Shown here: positions 34,619 through 43,596 of the stretch, in pieces | Layout: each line of letters begins with the position of its first letter | Numbering within the stretch: position 1 is the first letter of the stretch | From: Vulcanimicrobiota bacterium | Lineage (GTDB): Bacteria; Vulcanimicrobiota; Xenobia; Xenobiales; JADMJV01 | Assembly (NCBI GenBank): GCA_019637395.1 | Contig: JAHBVR010000002.1 | Coordinates: forward strand, 319,495 to 383,494 | Direction: 5' to 3' | DNA: 64,000 nt | Position numbers and translations under genes: made by a program | Notes under the pieces: generated by a model | The model's input: only the letters and a program-made list of their open reading frames with translations | The model's database searches: none | Told to the model about the DNA's origin: nothing

Positions 34619-34650
34619 TAAAAAGAGCGCCGCCCCAAGGCGGCGCTCTT
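34619..34650 (-). terminator. Rho-independent terminator between ndk and rsmI
   Basis: On the minus strand AAGAGCGCCGCC and GGCGGCGCTCTT form a 12-bp perfect stem around a 4-base loop, followed by TTTTT. It ends only 7 nt before the rsmI start codon. Confidence 0.9.
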
Positions 34651-34659
34651 CGGTCTCTT

Positions 34660-35160
34660 CTATAGGAAGAAGGTGTAAGAGGGGTCGTGGCTGACCAGTT
34701 CATCGTTGCCGAAGAAGATGGGCAGTTCGCGGGCCGCGCTCTCGGGGGCATCGGAGCCGTGCACGATGTTGAAGTCCACGCGCTGAGCGAAGTCGCCGCG
34801 GATGGTTCCGGGCTCGGCTTCGGCGGGCTTGGTAGCGCCCATCATCTTGCGCACCACCGTGATGGTGTCGACTCCTTCCAGACAGAGGGCTACGATGGGA
34901 CCGGAGGTCATGTATTTGACCAGTCCATCGTAGAAAGGGCGACCTACATGGGGTTCATAGAGCTTGGCGGCGCGCTGCTCATCCATTTGCAGAAGCTTGA
35001 GTCCCGCCAGTGCCAGGCCGCGCGCTTCGAAGCGCGCGACGATCTGGCCGACCAGGCCGCGCTGCACGGCGTCGGGCTTGATCAAAACGAGGGTGCGCTG
35101 GAGGTTGCTGAAGCGCTGATCGCGGGACTTAATGTTTGGTTGGGTTTGAGTGGCACTCAT
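34660..35160 (-). CDS. ndk: Nucleoside diphosphate kinase
   Basis: A 166-residue kinase that balances nucleoside triphosphate pools by phospho-transfer through a histidine. The active site NIVHGSD is conserved, and TLVLIKPDAVQRGLVG near residue 23 and YMTSGPIVALCLEG are the family signatures. The N-terminus carries about 22 residues (SATQTQPNIKSRDQRFSN) more than usual. AAGGAG stands 7 nt before the ATG. It is 19 nt downstream of the glycosyltransferase gene, likely in one operon. Confidence 0.95.
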   Translation of the reverse strand: MSATQTQPNIKSRDQRFSNLQRTLVLIKPDAVQRGLVGQIVARFEARGLALAGLKLLQMDEQRAAKLYEPHVGRPFYDGLVKYMTSGPIVALCLEGVDTITVVRKMMGATKPAEAEPGTIRGDFAQRVDFNIVHGSDAPESAARELPIFFGNDELVSHDPSYTFFL

Positions 35161-35179
35161 AGGGAGACTCCTTAGAAAT

Positions 35180-36466
35180 TTAGCCGTGCACCCTTACCCC
35201 GCGTAATTGCGCCACAAACTCGATCTTGCGGAAGAGTTCCTGAGTGACCAGTTCCCAAACAAACAGGCTGGAGGTCAGTCGGGCCCGGCTGCGGATGTCG
35301 GCGGCGGTGTCGGGGTGGGCCAGCAGGTCCTGCAGGTAGACGGCTATTTCTCGGGCGTCGTCGCTATCAATACTCAGGCAATTGACAAAAGAGTGGGCGT
35401 AATCTTCGCCGGAGCTGCCCGTGACGGCCACTCCGCCGCAGGCCATGACTTCGAGTCCAACCAATCCAAAAGGCTCGTGGCTGGAATTGGCCAGTACCGC
35501 ATCGGCGGCGGCATAGATGACGCGCAAAAAGTCTTCGGGCACGAAGAAGTTGAGTTCCAGCACATCGGCGTGGCGATGACGCTTGATTTCCGTCAAGATC
35601 TGGCGCAAGGAGGGATGGGTCAGGCGAATTTCGCTCCATACCAGCCCCTGTTCAAAGGCCTTTTCGATGACGGCCACCCGGTAGGGGTCGCTACTGCCGC
35701 GAACCAGCATGCGGGGTTTGAAGCCCTGGCGCTTCAGGTAGCCGGCTGCCTCCATGGCCATGAGCCAGCGCTTGTCGGGATGGTAGCGCCCAACCTTGGC
35801 CAACAAAAGTCCCGGCAAGGCTTTGCGCAGTTGCACAGATTGAAGGGGTTCAATGGTTTCCAGCCAGCGCGAGGGGATGCCATTGGGTATGACCAGCGGG
35901 TTGATGCCCTGAGCCACCATGGAATGCTTCATGTAGCGACTGACGGTGGTGATGGCGCACGATTGCCGTAGCCCTTGCCAGTCAATGGCCTCGAAGCCGA
36001 AGACATTGTTGGCGTTCCAAAGGATCAGGCAGCGCTCGTGAAGGCCGGCTTGCAGCACCGCTCGCGAAAGATTGATGACGGCCCCGGTGGTATGCCACTC
36101 CTCGGCCAGCACGATGACGCTGCGACCGCGCGCGGCGGCGGGAGTGACGACCTGCTCCACGATGTGGCCGGGAATCGAAGCCGTGTAATCGTTGATCTTG
36201 GCGTCTTCACCGTGATAGACGCCGTCGGGGAACTGGGCCGAGAGCCATTGCGACCAGCGGTGATAGGTGAGGCGCCCACCGATTTGCTCTTCGTAGTAGG
36301 CCTTCTGCGGATCGCCCAGGAAATAAAGGCGTGTGCGAAACCCCAGCTCCGCCAGGGTGCTGGCCAATTCGGTGGCGCGGACGCCCAGGCCGCCGATCAA
36401 TGAATAAAGATCGGGCCCTTCAAAGGAGAGAATGACAAATTCGACCGTTTGTGGTGACAGGCGCAT
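35180..36466 (-). CDS. GT4/GT5-type glycosyltransferase
   Basis: Start taken at MRLSPQTVEF (428 aa); an upstream in-frame start would add a low-complexity extension. Residues 23-40 (GGLGVRATELASTLAELGF) match the N-terminal loop of glycogen-synthase-type enzymes. The C-terminal lobe has NSSHEPFGLVGLEVMACGG near 325, the EX7E nucleotide-sugar motif of retaining GT-B enzymes, preceded by KVGRYHPDKRWLMAMEA. It could build glycogen, cell-surface glycans or glycolipids; the substrate cannot be told. It lies upstream of ndk in one direction and divergent to the oxygenase gene. Confidence 0.8.
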   Translation of the reverse strand: MRLSPQTVEFVILSFEGPDLYSLIGGLGVRATELASTLAELGFRTRLYFLGDPQKAYYEEQIGGRLTYHRWSQWLSAQFPDGVYHGEDAKINDYTASIPGHIVEQVVTPAAARGRSVIVLAEEWHTTGAVINLSRAVLQAGLHERCLILWNANNVFGFEAIDWQGLRQSCAITTVSRYMKHSMVAQGINPLVIPNGIPSRWLETIEPLQSVQLRKALPGLLLAKVGRYHPDKRWLMAMEAAGYLKRQGFKPRMLVRGSSDPYRVAVIEKAFEQGLVWSEIRLTHPSLRQILTEIKRHRHADVLELNFFVPEDFLRVIYAAADAVLANSSHEPFGLVGLEVMACGGVAVTGSSGEDYAHSFVNCLSIDSDDAREIAVYLQDLLAHPDTAADIRSRARLTSSLFVWELVTQELFRKIEFVAQLRGVRVHG

Positions 36467-36517
36467 GGCCGGTGAGGTAAGCACCGGCCACGGTTCCGCG
36501 CGAGCCGATTTTGTCCT

Positions 36518-37201
36518 GTGAGATGGCCCTGGCACAAGCCGGTTCGCACCCGCAGGGCAGCTCTTTCCGCCGATCAGGCCGAGGCGTTGCGCCGTGGGGT
36601 ACTCGAGAGCCCCTATCTAGGGGCTACCACTTTGAACATGCGCTTCGCCTCGACCTGGGGGTTTTCAGTGGCTTTTCGCCGGGAGGGGCTGGCCAGGCTG
36701 CGCCGGGCCTTTCCGGAGTATATCCCGTATTTTGAGCTGGTGATGGAGACCGGCTACAACGCTTTCTTTCTTAATCCGCTGGTGATCTTTCGCGGTGGTT
36801 CGGTAGATGCTCACGTGGACTGTAGTCTGCGCTCCTACACTCTCCCCCTGGAGCCTCCCTGTCCGGGCAAGGTTTCGGTCTTTTACGCGCAGGTTCCGGA
36901 GGGTCTGGAGGGCGGCGAATTGTTGCTCAGCGACGCTCGCGGCAGGGAGTTGGGCCGAATCAAGCCGCTCCCTAACATGCTGGTGGAGTTTGACGGGGAA
37001 TTGCTGCACCGCGTGACGCCTTTTGAGGGTGCAGGGGAGGCGGTCCTTGAGCGTAGCCGTATCAGTCTGGTGTGCGAACACTACCGGCTCGAGCCTGCCC
37101 TGCTCATCCGCGTACCCGAGTTTCACCTGGAAACCTCGCGGGGATTTGGAGAATTTTTCGATAAAGCGTTAGAAACTGAAGGAATTGGGAATGAGGCGTA
37201 G
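36518..37201 (+). CDS. 2OG-Fe(II) oxygenase-like protein
   Basis: GTG start; 227 residues, no signal peptide. Residues 95-190 follow the prolyl-4-hydroxylase-like core: AHVDCSLRSYTLPL (His-x-Asp), VFYAQVPEGLEGGELLLSD, a distal His in ELLHRV, and RSRISLVCEHY with the arginine that binds 2-oxoglutarate. The order H-x-D ... H ... R suits an Fe(II)/2OG dioxygenase. The N-terminal part is helical and basic. It lies 90 nt upstream of metK in the same direction, so a shared transcript is possible; the substrate is unknown. Confidence 0.7.
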   Translation: MRWPWHKPVRTRRAALSADQAEALRRGVLESPYLGATTLNMRFASTWGFSVAFRREGLARLRRAFPEYIPYFELVMETGYNAFFLNPLVIFRGGSVDAHVDCSLRSYTLPLEPPCPGKVSVFYAQVPEGLEGGELLLSDARGRELGRIKPLPNMLVEFDGELLHRVTPFEGAGEAVLERSRISLVCEHYRLEPALLIRVPEFHLETSRGFGEFFDKALETEGIGNEA

Positions 37202-37291
37202 GCCCTCCACCTGGAGGAGTATCTGTTGTTGCGTGACAAGAGCACGCCGCTGAAGTTGGCCGAAACCAGCTTGAGCTACGGAGGAAATACC

Positions 37292-38518
37292 TTGAGTTAT
37301 CACCTGTTCACTTCGGAATCCGTTACCGAGGGGCATCCTGACAAGGTTGCCGATCAAATCTCGGACGCGATCCTCGACGCATACCTGACCAAAGATCCGC
37401 ATGCCCGCGTGGCTTGCGAAACCTTTGTGCACACCGGTTGCGTTCACGTTGCTGGTCAGATCACCTCGAGCGCCCTGGTGGACGTTCAGGAAATCGTCCG
37501 CAAAACGCTGGTCAACATTGGCTACACCGATCCTGCTTTTGGCATCGACGGAAAAAGCTGCGCCGTCCTGCTCTCTCTTGATAAGCAGAGTCCCGAGATT
37601 TCCGCCGGCGTCGGCCAGGCTTTGGAAGTCCGCGGCGACGGTAAGTCAGGCAACGAAGAAGACTCCACCGGAGCCGGTGACCAGGGCTTGATGTTCGGCT
37701 ATGCTTGCAACGAAACCCCCGAATTGATGCCGTTGGCCATCGCCTACGCCCATCGCCTGGCTCAGAAGCTGGCCGAAGTTCGCCACAAGGGCGGTCTGCC
37801 CTACCTCCGTCCCGACGGCAAGACTCAGGTCACCGTCCGCTACGAAGGCGGCAAGCCGACCGAGATCGATAACATCCTGATCTCGACCCAGCATAACCCC
37901 GATGTGAGCCAGGAGCAGATCAAGAAAGATCTGATCGAAAAGGTGATCAAGCCGGTGGTGGACGCCAAATACTTGAAGGTTGAAGGCGGCGAACTGACCC
38001 ACCCCCGCATTCTAGTCAATCCTTCCGGCAGTTTCGTACTGGGTGGGCCGGAGACCGACACCGGTCTGACCGGCCGTAAGATCATCGTCGACACCTACGG
38101 CGGCATGGGCCGCCACGGCGGCGGTGCCTTTTCCGGCAAGGACCCCACCAAGGTGGACCGTTCCGCTAACTACGCCGCTCGCTGGGTGGCTAAGAACATC
38201 GTGGCCGCCGGTCTGGCCGACCGCTGCGAAGTGGCTCTGGCCTACGCCATCGGCGTGGCGCAGCCGGTCAGCATCTCGGTGGAAACCTTCGGCACCCACA
38301 AGGTCTCCGAAGAGAAGATCAGCCAGTTGGTGGCTGAAAACTTCGACCTCCGTCCCGGCGCCATCATCCGCCACCTGGACCTGCGCCGTCCGGTCTATCT
38401 GCCCACCGCGGCTTACGGTCACTTCGGCCGCCCCGAACTCGACTTGAGCTGGGAGCGCACCGATAAGGCCGACACGCTGCGCAAGGCCGCGGGCCTGGCT
38501 GAGAAAGTTAACGCTTAG
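37292..38518 (+). CDS. metK: S-adenosylmethionine synthetase
   Basis: A TTG start is chosen because GGAGG lies 7 nt upstream and [20 protein letters not shown] follows as in all MetK; this gives 408 residues. [41 protein letters not shown] and [10 protein letters not shown] are conserved, covering ATP and methionine sites and the metal ligands. It makes the methyl donor S-adenosylmethionine from ATP and methionine. A strong terminator follows. No S-adenosylmethionine riboswitch could be recognised in the 90 bases before it. Confidence 0.97.
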   Translation: MSYHLFTSESVTEGHPDKVADQISDAILDAYLTKDPHARVACETFVHTGCVHVAGQITSSALVDVQEIVRKTLVNIGYTDPAFGIDGKSCAVLLSLDKQSPEISAGVGQALEVRGDGKSGNEEDSTGAGDQGLMFGYACNETPELMPLAIAYAHRLAQKLAEVRHKGGLPYLRPDGKTQVTVRYEGGKPTEIDNILISTQHNPDVSQEQIKKDLIEKVIKPVVDAKYLKVEGGELTHPRILVNPSGSFVLGGPETDTGLTGRKIIVDTYGGMGRHGGGAFSGKDPTKVDRSANYAARWVAKNIVAAGLADRCEVALAYAIGVAQPVSISVETFGTHKVSEEKISQLVAENFDLRPGAIIRHLDLRRPVYLPTAAYGHFGRPELDLSWERTDKADTLRKAAGLAEKVNA

Positions 38519-38532
38519 GATCTGCCTGTATA

Positions 38533-38566
38533 AAAAAGAAGCCCTGGTGAAAACCGGGGCTTTTTG
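38533..38566. terminator. Bidirectional terminator after metK
   Basis: AAGCCCTGGT and ACCGGGGCTT form a 10-bp stem with one T-G pair and loop GAAA, flanked by an A-run and a T-run, so it can stop metK on the plus strand and the small minus-strand frame at 38.6 kb. Confidence 0.88.
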
Positions 38567-38583
38567 CTTGTCTTGGGTGGAGT

Positions 38584-38709
38584 TCAGGCGGCTTTGCGCG
38601 GTCGTAGGGGAGTCGAGTGGAACTCTTCCCGGCGGGACTTGGGCAGTTCCAGGTGCATCGAAGCGGAGGCGGTCATAACCAGGATGAACATTACGGCTAA
38701 AGTTTCCAT
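38584..38709 (-). CDS. Possible 41-residue small membrane protein
   Basis: A short frame METLAVMFILVMTASASMHL continues with a basic tail ELPKSRREEFHSTPLRPRKA. The N-terminal 15 residues are hydrophobic, as in small inner-membrane proteins. Downstream, the metK terminator is readable on this strand as well. No convincing ribosome site is seen. It is too short for confident gene calling and may be chance. Confidence 0.4.
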   Translation of the reverse strand: METLAVMFILVMTASASMHLELPKSRREEFHSTPLRPRKAA

Positions 38710-38830
38710 ACACGCACTTTAGCAGCCGTATCTGAAGAGAAAAGGCCGCGAATCTGAAGATTGCCTGAAGGGGGCGCGGGCGCGCTGCCGGAAGGAGTGG
38801 GGCTACTATGCTGCGTCGAATAGGCTGCCA

Positions 38831-41800
38831 ATGAGCATTCAGCTCGGCCGTTACAAAGTAATCGAGGCTCTCGGCCAGGGTGGCATGGGCGTCGTCTATC
38901 GCGCCGAGGATCCCCTGCTCGAACGCGCGGTAGCCATCAAGGTCATTCATCCCAATCGTATGACCGCCGAGGCCAAGGAACGCTTTTTCCGCGAGGCGCG
39001 GGCCGTAGCCCGCCTGGACAGCCATCATATCGTCAAGGTATTCGATATCGGCATTCAGCCGGACGGCGCCAAGGAGCTCCATTATATCGTCATGGAGTTC
39101 GTGCGGGGACAAACGCTGGCTCGCTATATCGAAGGCCAGGGTCCACCCAACAAACGCGCTCTGCGCGACCGGCTCGGTTATTTTTCCCAGTTGCTGGATG
39201 CCATCTACTACGCCCACCAGCAGGGCGTGGTCCACCGTGATCTCAAGCCCGAGAATGTCATGATCACGCCGGAAGGCAGAGTCAAAATCATGGACTTCGG
39301 TCTGGCGGTGCTGGACGACAAGCATTCGCAGACTCGTGATAACCAGATCATGGGCACGCTGGCTTATTTTGCGCCTGAGCAAGCGAAGGGAACCAAAGGA
39401 GTCGACCTGCGCGCCGACATCTACGCCCTGGGCGTGATCCTGTTCGAGATAGCCACCGGAACCTTGCCCTTTATGGGGGAGAATCCGCTCGAGTTCATCC
39501 ACAAGGTTTTGCACGAACCACCGCCCGGGCTGGCGGAGATCAATCCCGAGGTGCCCTGGGGATTGGAAAAGATGGCCCTGCGGGCCCTGCGCAAGGAACC
39601 GGCCGAACGCTTCGCCTCGGTGTTGGAAATGACGCGCGAACTGGAAGAGTTGTTGCAGACTCATTTTACCGCTCAGAAAGCCCCCCCGGCAGCGGAGGCG
39701 CCGAAAGCCTCCTCCAAGTTTCCCACCATGGATCTGCCTGTCCCGAAGATGGGTACCAACTCCTCGGCCAACCTTCCCAAATTGCCCATCCAAATGCCCA
39801 TTTTAAAAGTCCCGCCGCCGCCTCCCCTGGAGGCTACCCGCAGTGACTTCATGCAGCGTATCCAGAAGTCCGAGAGCCCGGCGCCCACCCCCAAGCCGGT
39901 CGCTCCGCCGGTGCATCCCACTCTGCCCGACACGCCTAAAGTGTCCGCCCCCATCCCCAACAGCGTGCCCTTCAAGGTGGCCCAGGGCTTGCCGCCGGTG
40001 GCTTCCTCCGGCTGGATGAACGAAGCTTCCAATCCGGCGCCGGAACCCGTGGCCGCCAATCAGATGGCCAGGGATGACCGGCGCCAGCAAGAGTTGGCTC
40101 CCCCCCCCGATCCCAACGCCCGGCGCACTTTTTGCCAGGCCTGCGGCTGTTCCAATCCGGCGGGAACCACTCAGTGCCTGGAGTGCGGGCAGATCGTTAC
40201 TCCCAGCTATTATGTGATCCAGCGCGAAGCGATCTTATTAGCTCAGCAAAGCCGCGACGCTCTGGCCGAAGGGGATTTCGTCGAAGCTCTGGACCTGGCG
40301 GAGCAGGCCTTAGCCCACGATGCCGACCTGGGAGAGGCCCATCTGTGCCGCGGCCGCGCCCTGCTCGGACTGCATCGGGCTGATGAAGCCGAGAGCGCGC
40401 TGGTCCGGGCCTGCGACCTTTTGCCCAAGAGTCCGCAACCCTGGCTGATTATGGCCGAAGTCCATTTGGAGCGTTCGGATTTCGAAGGAGTGATCGCCTC
40501 CTTGCTGGAGGCGCTTCAGCGCGACTCCGCCGATGTGCAGGCCCGGCTGCGCCTGGCTTATCTCTATGCCGAGACGGGACGGGTGGCGGAGGCGATGGTT
40601 CAGTATAAGACCGTGCTCGGGCGCAATCCCCGCAACGCCGAAGCCAACCGCCAGATGGGTCTGATGCTGGCTCGTTCGGAACGCCCGGACGACGCCACCC
40701 GCTACCTGGAACAGGCCAATCAGATCGATCCCAGCGATACGCAGACTTGCCTGCTGCTGGGACGTCTCTACGCGCGCAAGCGCCAGTTCGCCCTGGCCCA
40801 GGAAGCTTTCGAAAGCGTTATTCACCAGCGCGGTGACGATGCCGATCTGCGGGCCGAGTTAGGCGCCCTCTACCAGGCGCAAGGCCGCGAAGATCTGGCT
40901 CTGCAGAATCTGCGCCGGGCCGTCGAGCTCGACCAGACCAACCGCGACGCCCGCATGCGCATGTCGGCCATTTGGGAAAAGCACGGCCGGCTCGATCACG
41001 CCACCAAGGAGTTGGAAGAGGCCCTGCGCTTTCAGCCCCACGACCTGGCCTTGAACCGGCGTCTGGGCGAGCTTTATCTGCAGCGCAACGACCTGAATCG
41101 GGCGCTGGCGGTCTATGAGAACGTGGTCCGCCTGGATCCGAAATGCGCCGAGATGCATAACAAGCTGGGTCGCATCTACTTGAAGAAGGACTACACTCAG
41201 CAGGCCATCGAGCATTACCAGGCGGCGGTCCAAGAACACAAAGTCGATCCCGAGTATCGCGAGGATCTGGCTATGGCTCACTACTGTAACGGCGATTTCC
41301 CCCAGGCCATCGCCGAGCTGAAAAGAGCCGCCATGCTCGATGCCCGCAACCCGGAGTATGCCAAGGGGCTCGGCTTGCTGAATTTTTTGGTGGGCGAGGA
41401 CGAGGAAGCGGTGCGCTGTCTGCAGATTTCCAGTCAGCTCCGGCCCGGTGACGCTCAGACCCAGGGAATCCTGGGCCAGGCGCTGGCCCGCCAGGGTCTG
41501 GCCAACATGGCTATCGGAGCCTTCCAGAAGGCGCTGGAGCTGGATAGCAGCAACCATATTCTTTACCTCTATCAGGCGCGCGCCCTGGCTTCCGCCGGCC
41601 GCCACCCCGAAGCCATCAGCAGCTTTCGCAACTTCGCCAGTCGCCTCAGTTCGCGCGATGAAGCTCTCTATCTGGCCCATACCCAGGTTGAAATGGGCCT
41701 ATCTTATCTGGCCGACGGTCAGATGGCGCGCGCCGCCGAAGTGCTGCAGCTGGCTCTCAAAACCAATCCGCGCGACGCCAAAGCCTTGCACGGACTGGTC

Positions 41801-42352
41801 AAAGTGGCCATGGAGAAACGCGACTGGCCGGATGCTCGCGAGAAATTGCGCAAGGCTCAGCAGATCGAGCCGAAGAATCGGGATTTTCTGGTTACCCAGG
41901 CGGAAATCCAGGGTTTGGAGGGCAATTGGAACGAGGCAGTGCTCACTTTGCAGCGCGGCGTCACCGAAAATCCCAATGACCCTCAGCTTTACGAATTGCT
42001 CGGGCGCTCTCTACGCAAGGCCGGGCGGGCTCAGGAAGCGGCTTCCGTTTTCCGGCGCGGAGCCGAGGTTTTCCCCGCCGAGCAGGGGCGTTTTTACTGG
42101 TTGGAAGGCCGGGTCGAAGCGCGCCGGGGAAGATTTGGCGAGGCGGCCACTTTGTTCCGCCGTTCTATCGAGCGTAGTCCCGAGCGCTGGCGCGTCTATG
42201 CCGATCTGGCCGAGACCTGTCAGCAGTTGGGGGAGACGCGCGAAGCCCTGCTCAATGTCGAAAAAGCGCTCTCTCTAGCCGGTGAAAAAGACCGCGAGGA
42301 GCTGAAACGTCTGCAGTTGCTGTTGCAAACCCAGAGGATCCGCGAGGGTTGA
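38831..42352 (+). CDS. Hanks-type Ser/Thr kinase fused to zinc ribbon and TPR array
   Basis: A 1173-residue protein. Residues 1-280 are a complete protein kinase: [10 protein letters not shown]-loop (15-23), catalytic Lys in VAIKVIH (37), HRDLKPEN (135-142), DFG (155-157) and APEQ after an activation loop. A Pro-rich linker (285-430) leads to a zinc ribbon CQAC ... CLEC (435-452). From about 465 to 1165 there are some twenty TPRs ([37 protein letters not shown]). No membrane segment, so it is a cytoplasmic signalling hub; TPRs probably recruit substrates. The prepilin gene is convergent, 1 nt beyond its stop. The substrate is unknown. Confidence 0.93.
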   Translation: MSIQLGRYKVIEALGQGGMGVVYRAEDPLLERAVAIKVIHPNRMTAEAKERFFREARAVARLDSHHIVKVFDIGIQPDGAKELHYIVMEFVRGQTLARYIEGQGPPNKRALRDRLGYFSQLLDAIYYAHQQGVVHRDLKPENVMITPEGRVKIMDFGLAVLDDKHSQTRDNQIMGTLAYFAPEQAKGTKGVDLRADIYALGVILFEIATGTLPFMGENPLEFIHKVLHEPPPGLAEINPEVPWGLEKMALRALRKEPAERFASVLEMTRELEELLQTHFTAQKAPPAAEAPKASSKFPTMDLPVPKMGTNSSANLPKLPIQMPILKVPPPPPLEATRSDFMQRIQKSESPAPTPKPVAPPVHPTLPDTPKVSAPIPNSVPFKVAQGLPPVASSGWMNEASNPAPEPVAANQMARDDRRQQELAPPPDPNARRTFCQACGCSNPAGTTQCLECGQIVTPSYYVIQREAILLAQQSRDALAEGDFVEALDLAEQALAHDADLGEAHLCRGRALLGLHRADEAESALVRACDLLPKSPQPWLIMAEVHLERSDFEGVIASLLEALQRDSADVQARLRLAYLYAETGRVAEAMVQYKTVLGRNPRNAEANRQMGLMLARSERPDDATRYLEQANQIDPSDTQTCLLLGRLYARKRQFALAQEAFESVIHQRGDDADLRAELGALYQAQGREDLALQNLRRAVELDQTNRDARMRMSAIWEKHGRLDHATKELEEALRFQPHDLALNRRLGELYLQRNDLNRALAVYENVVRLDPKCAEMHNKLGRIYLKKDYTQQAIEHYQAAVQEHKVDPEYREDLAMAHYCNGDFPQAIAELKRAAMLDARNPEYAKGLGLLNFLVGEDEEAVRCLQISSQLRPGDAQTQGILGQALARQGLANMAIGAFQKALELDSSNHILYLYQARALASAGRHPEAISSFRNFASRLSSRDEALYLAHTQVEMGLSYLADGQMARAAEVLQLALKTNPRDAKALHGLVKVAMEKRDWPDAREKLRKAQQIEPKNRDFLVTQAEIQGLEGNWNEAVLTLQRGVTENPNDPQLYELLGRSLRKAGRAQEAASVFRRGAEVFPAEQGRFYWLEGRVEARRGRFGEAATLFRRSIERSPERWRVYADLAETCQQLGETREALLNVEKALSLAGEKDREELKRLQLLLQTQRIREG

Positions 42353-42353
42353 C

Positions 42354-42755
42354 CTACTCTTTAAGGCCGGAAGCGGCTGAATACTGGGGAAAGCCCTGCA
42401 GGTGTCCGGTCAGTTGAAAGTGGTGGTAGCCGGCGCAGACGACGGTGAAAGCGTCGCCTTCAGGAGCTCTATCGTACTGATAGGTGACGCCCGGAGCTGA
42501 GGGGCAGGTGGGCAGCTTGTTGAGGTCGCCGCCGACCAGGCTCAAAGTGTCATTGGGATAAACACGGTTGTCGTTGCGGTAAGTTTCTAAAGCGGTGGCG
42601 ATGTTGCGTTCATTCGCCATGCAGGCTGAAAGGTAGGCTCGGTAGCGCGCGACCATGAACCGGGGGAGGGTGACGGCTGCAAGAATTGCGATGATGGCCA
42701 TGGCCACCATGAGTTCAATCAAGGTAAAGCCTCGTCTGCCGGTTCGTCGTCTCAT
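42354..42755 (-). CDS. Type IV prepilin/pseudopilin-like protein
   Basis: A 133-residue protein with the prepilin leader MRRRTGRRG followed by FTLIELMVAMAIIAILAAVTL: the peptidase cuts after Gly9, Glu5 of the mature protein is present, and the hydrophobic N-terminal helix follows. The rest has three cysteines (ACMANER, TCPSAPG, VVCAGYHH) and a short beta region, like type II secretion or type IV pilus minor pilins. Other pilus genes are not in the window. It is separated by 1 nt from the convergent kinase gene. Confidence 0.85.
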   Translation of the reverse strand: MRRRTGRRGFTLIELMVAMAIIAILAAVTLPRFMVARYRAYLSACMANERNIATALETYRNDNRVYPNDTLSLVGGDLNKLPTCPSAPGVTYQYDRAPEGDAFTVVCAGYHHFQLTGHLQGFPQYSAASGLKE

Positions 42756-42861
42756 TCTTAGCTTGTCCGTCCCTGGAAGGAGTTATGGTAGTGGACGGAA
42801 AGTCCGCCCTGATCTCGTTATACCCAAGGTCGGATTTCTCCGCCCCCTGGAAAGGACCCTG

Positions 42862-43596
42862 ATGTCATTCACTACCCTCCTTTGTTCAAGGACCGCGCGC
42901 ATCGGTTTGTTACTGGCCGCACTGGCGGGAACCAGCGCGCTTACGCAGGCGCAGCAGCCGGAAACTCCGGCTCAGGAGGACTACGCGATTCTGATCGTGG
43001 GGGATGAATCTGACGCCAATGTTCTGCTCAAAGAGAAAGTTCTCATTCAAGAGATGGCCAAGAGCTTGAAAAAACCTTACCGGCTGCCTATCTACAGTTA
43101 CCACTTCAACAAGGAGCGGGAGCGCACTTATTGCGAGAAGAAGCTCAATGTACTGCGCGAGGACTTGCTTTTTATCGGCCTGGTCTCGCTCAAGGACCGC
43201 GTTCCGCGCAAAATCGTCTTTCGTATCGATCGGATCGTCACCCCCTCGCGTGCTGCCGCCGAGATCGTGGCGCGCGCGGATGAGCTGAGTCCGGAGGCCA
43301 CTCCCTCCGCCTCGCCCTCGCCGGAAACTCCCACCGCCCCGGCCAGCCCGGGTGGGGCCGGGCGCTTCCGGGTCCAGTTAGGCGTCTTTGCCCAGCAGAA
43401 ATCGGCCCAGGACCTTTCCGACCAACTGAAAGCCAAGGGCTATGAGGCGAAATTGGAAAAAATCACCGGCGACGGAGGCAAGGATAACTTCAAGGTCTGG
43501 GTCGGTTCTTTCCAGACCAGGGAAGACGCGCAGCAAGCCACCACCGAGCTCCAGGCCGATGGGTTTTCTAAGGGGTTTGTCGTCGAAACCCCTTAG
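42862..43596 (+). CDS. Exported SPOR-domain protein
   Basis: Start at MSFTTLLCSRTAR with AAAGGA 6 nt upstream (244 aa). A signal peptide (GLLLAALAGTSALTQA) precedes a novel domain (residues 38-135) with YAILIVGDESDANVLLKEK, whose fold is not recognised. After a Pro/Ser/Thr-rich linker, residues 170-240 form a SPOR domain (RFRVQLGVFAQQKSAQDLSD ... KVWVGSFQTREDAQQATT). SPOR domains bind denuded peptidoglycan at division sites. The stop overlaps the GTG of priA by one base (TAGTG). Confidence 0.8.
   Translation: MSFTTLLCSRTARIGLLLAALAGTSALTQAQQPETPAQEDYAILIVGDESDANVLLKEKVLIQEMAKSLKKPYRLPIYSYHFNKERERTYCEKKLNVLREDLLFIGLVSLKDRVPRKIVFRIDRIVTPSRAAAEIVARADELSPEATPSASPSPETPTAPASPGGAGRFRVQLGVFAQQKSAQDLSDQLKAKGYEAKLEKITGDGGKDNFKVWVGSFQTREDAQQATTELQADGFSKGFVVETP

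Noticed and set aside
37202-37291. S-adenosylmethionine riboswitch before metK
   Set aside because: The 90-nt gap has only a small CCTCCA/TGGAGG stem, too short for known S-adenosylmethionine riboswitch cores.
38012-39793. 593-codon minus-strand frame opposite metK and the kinase gene
   Set aside because: metK and the kinase are certain from their motifs; the antisense frame lacks domains, crosses the metK terminator and is a high-GC shadow.
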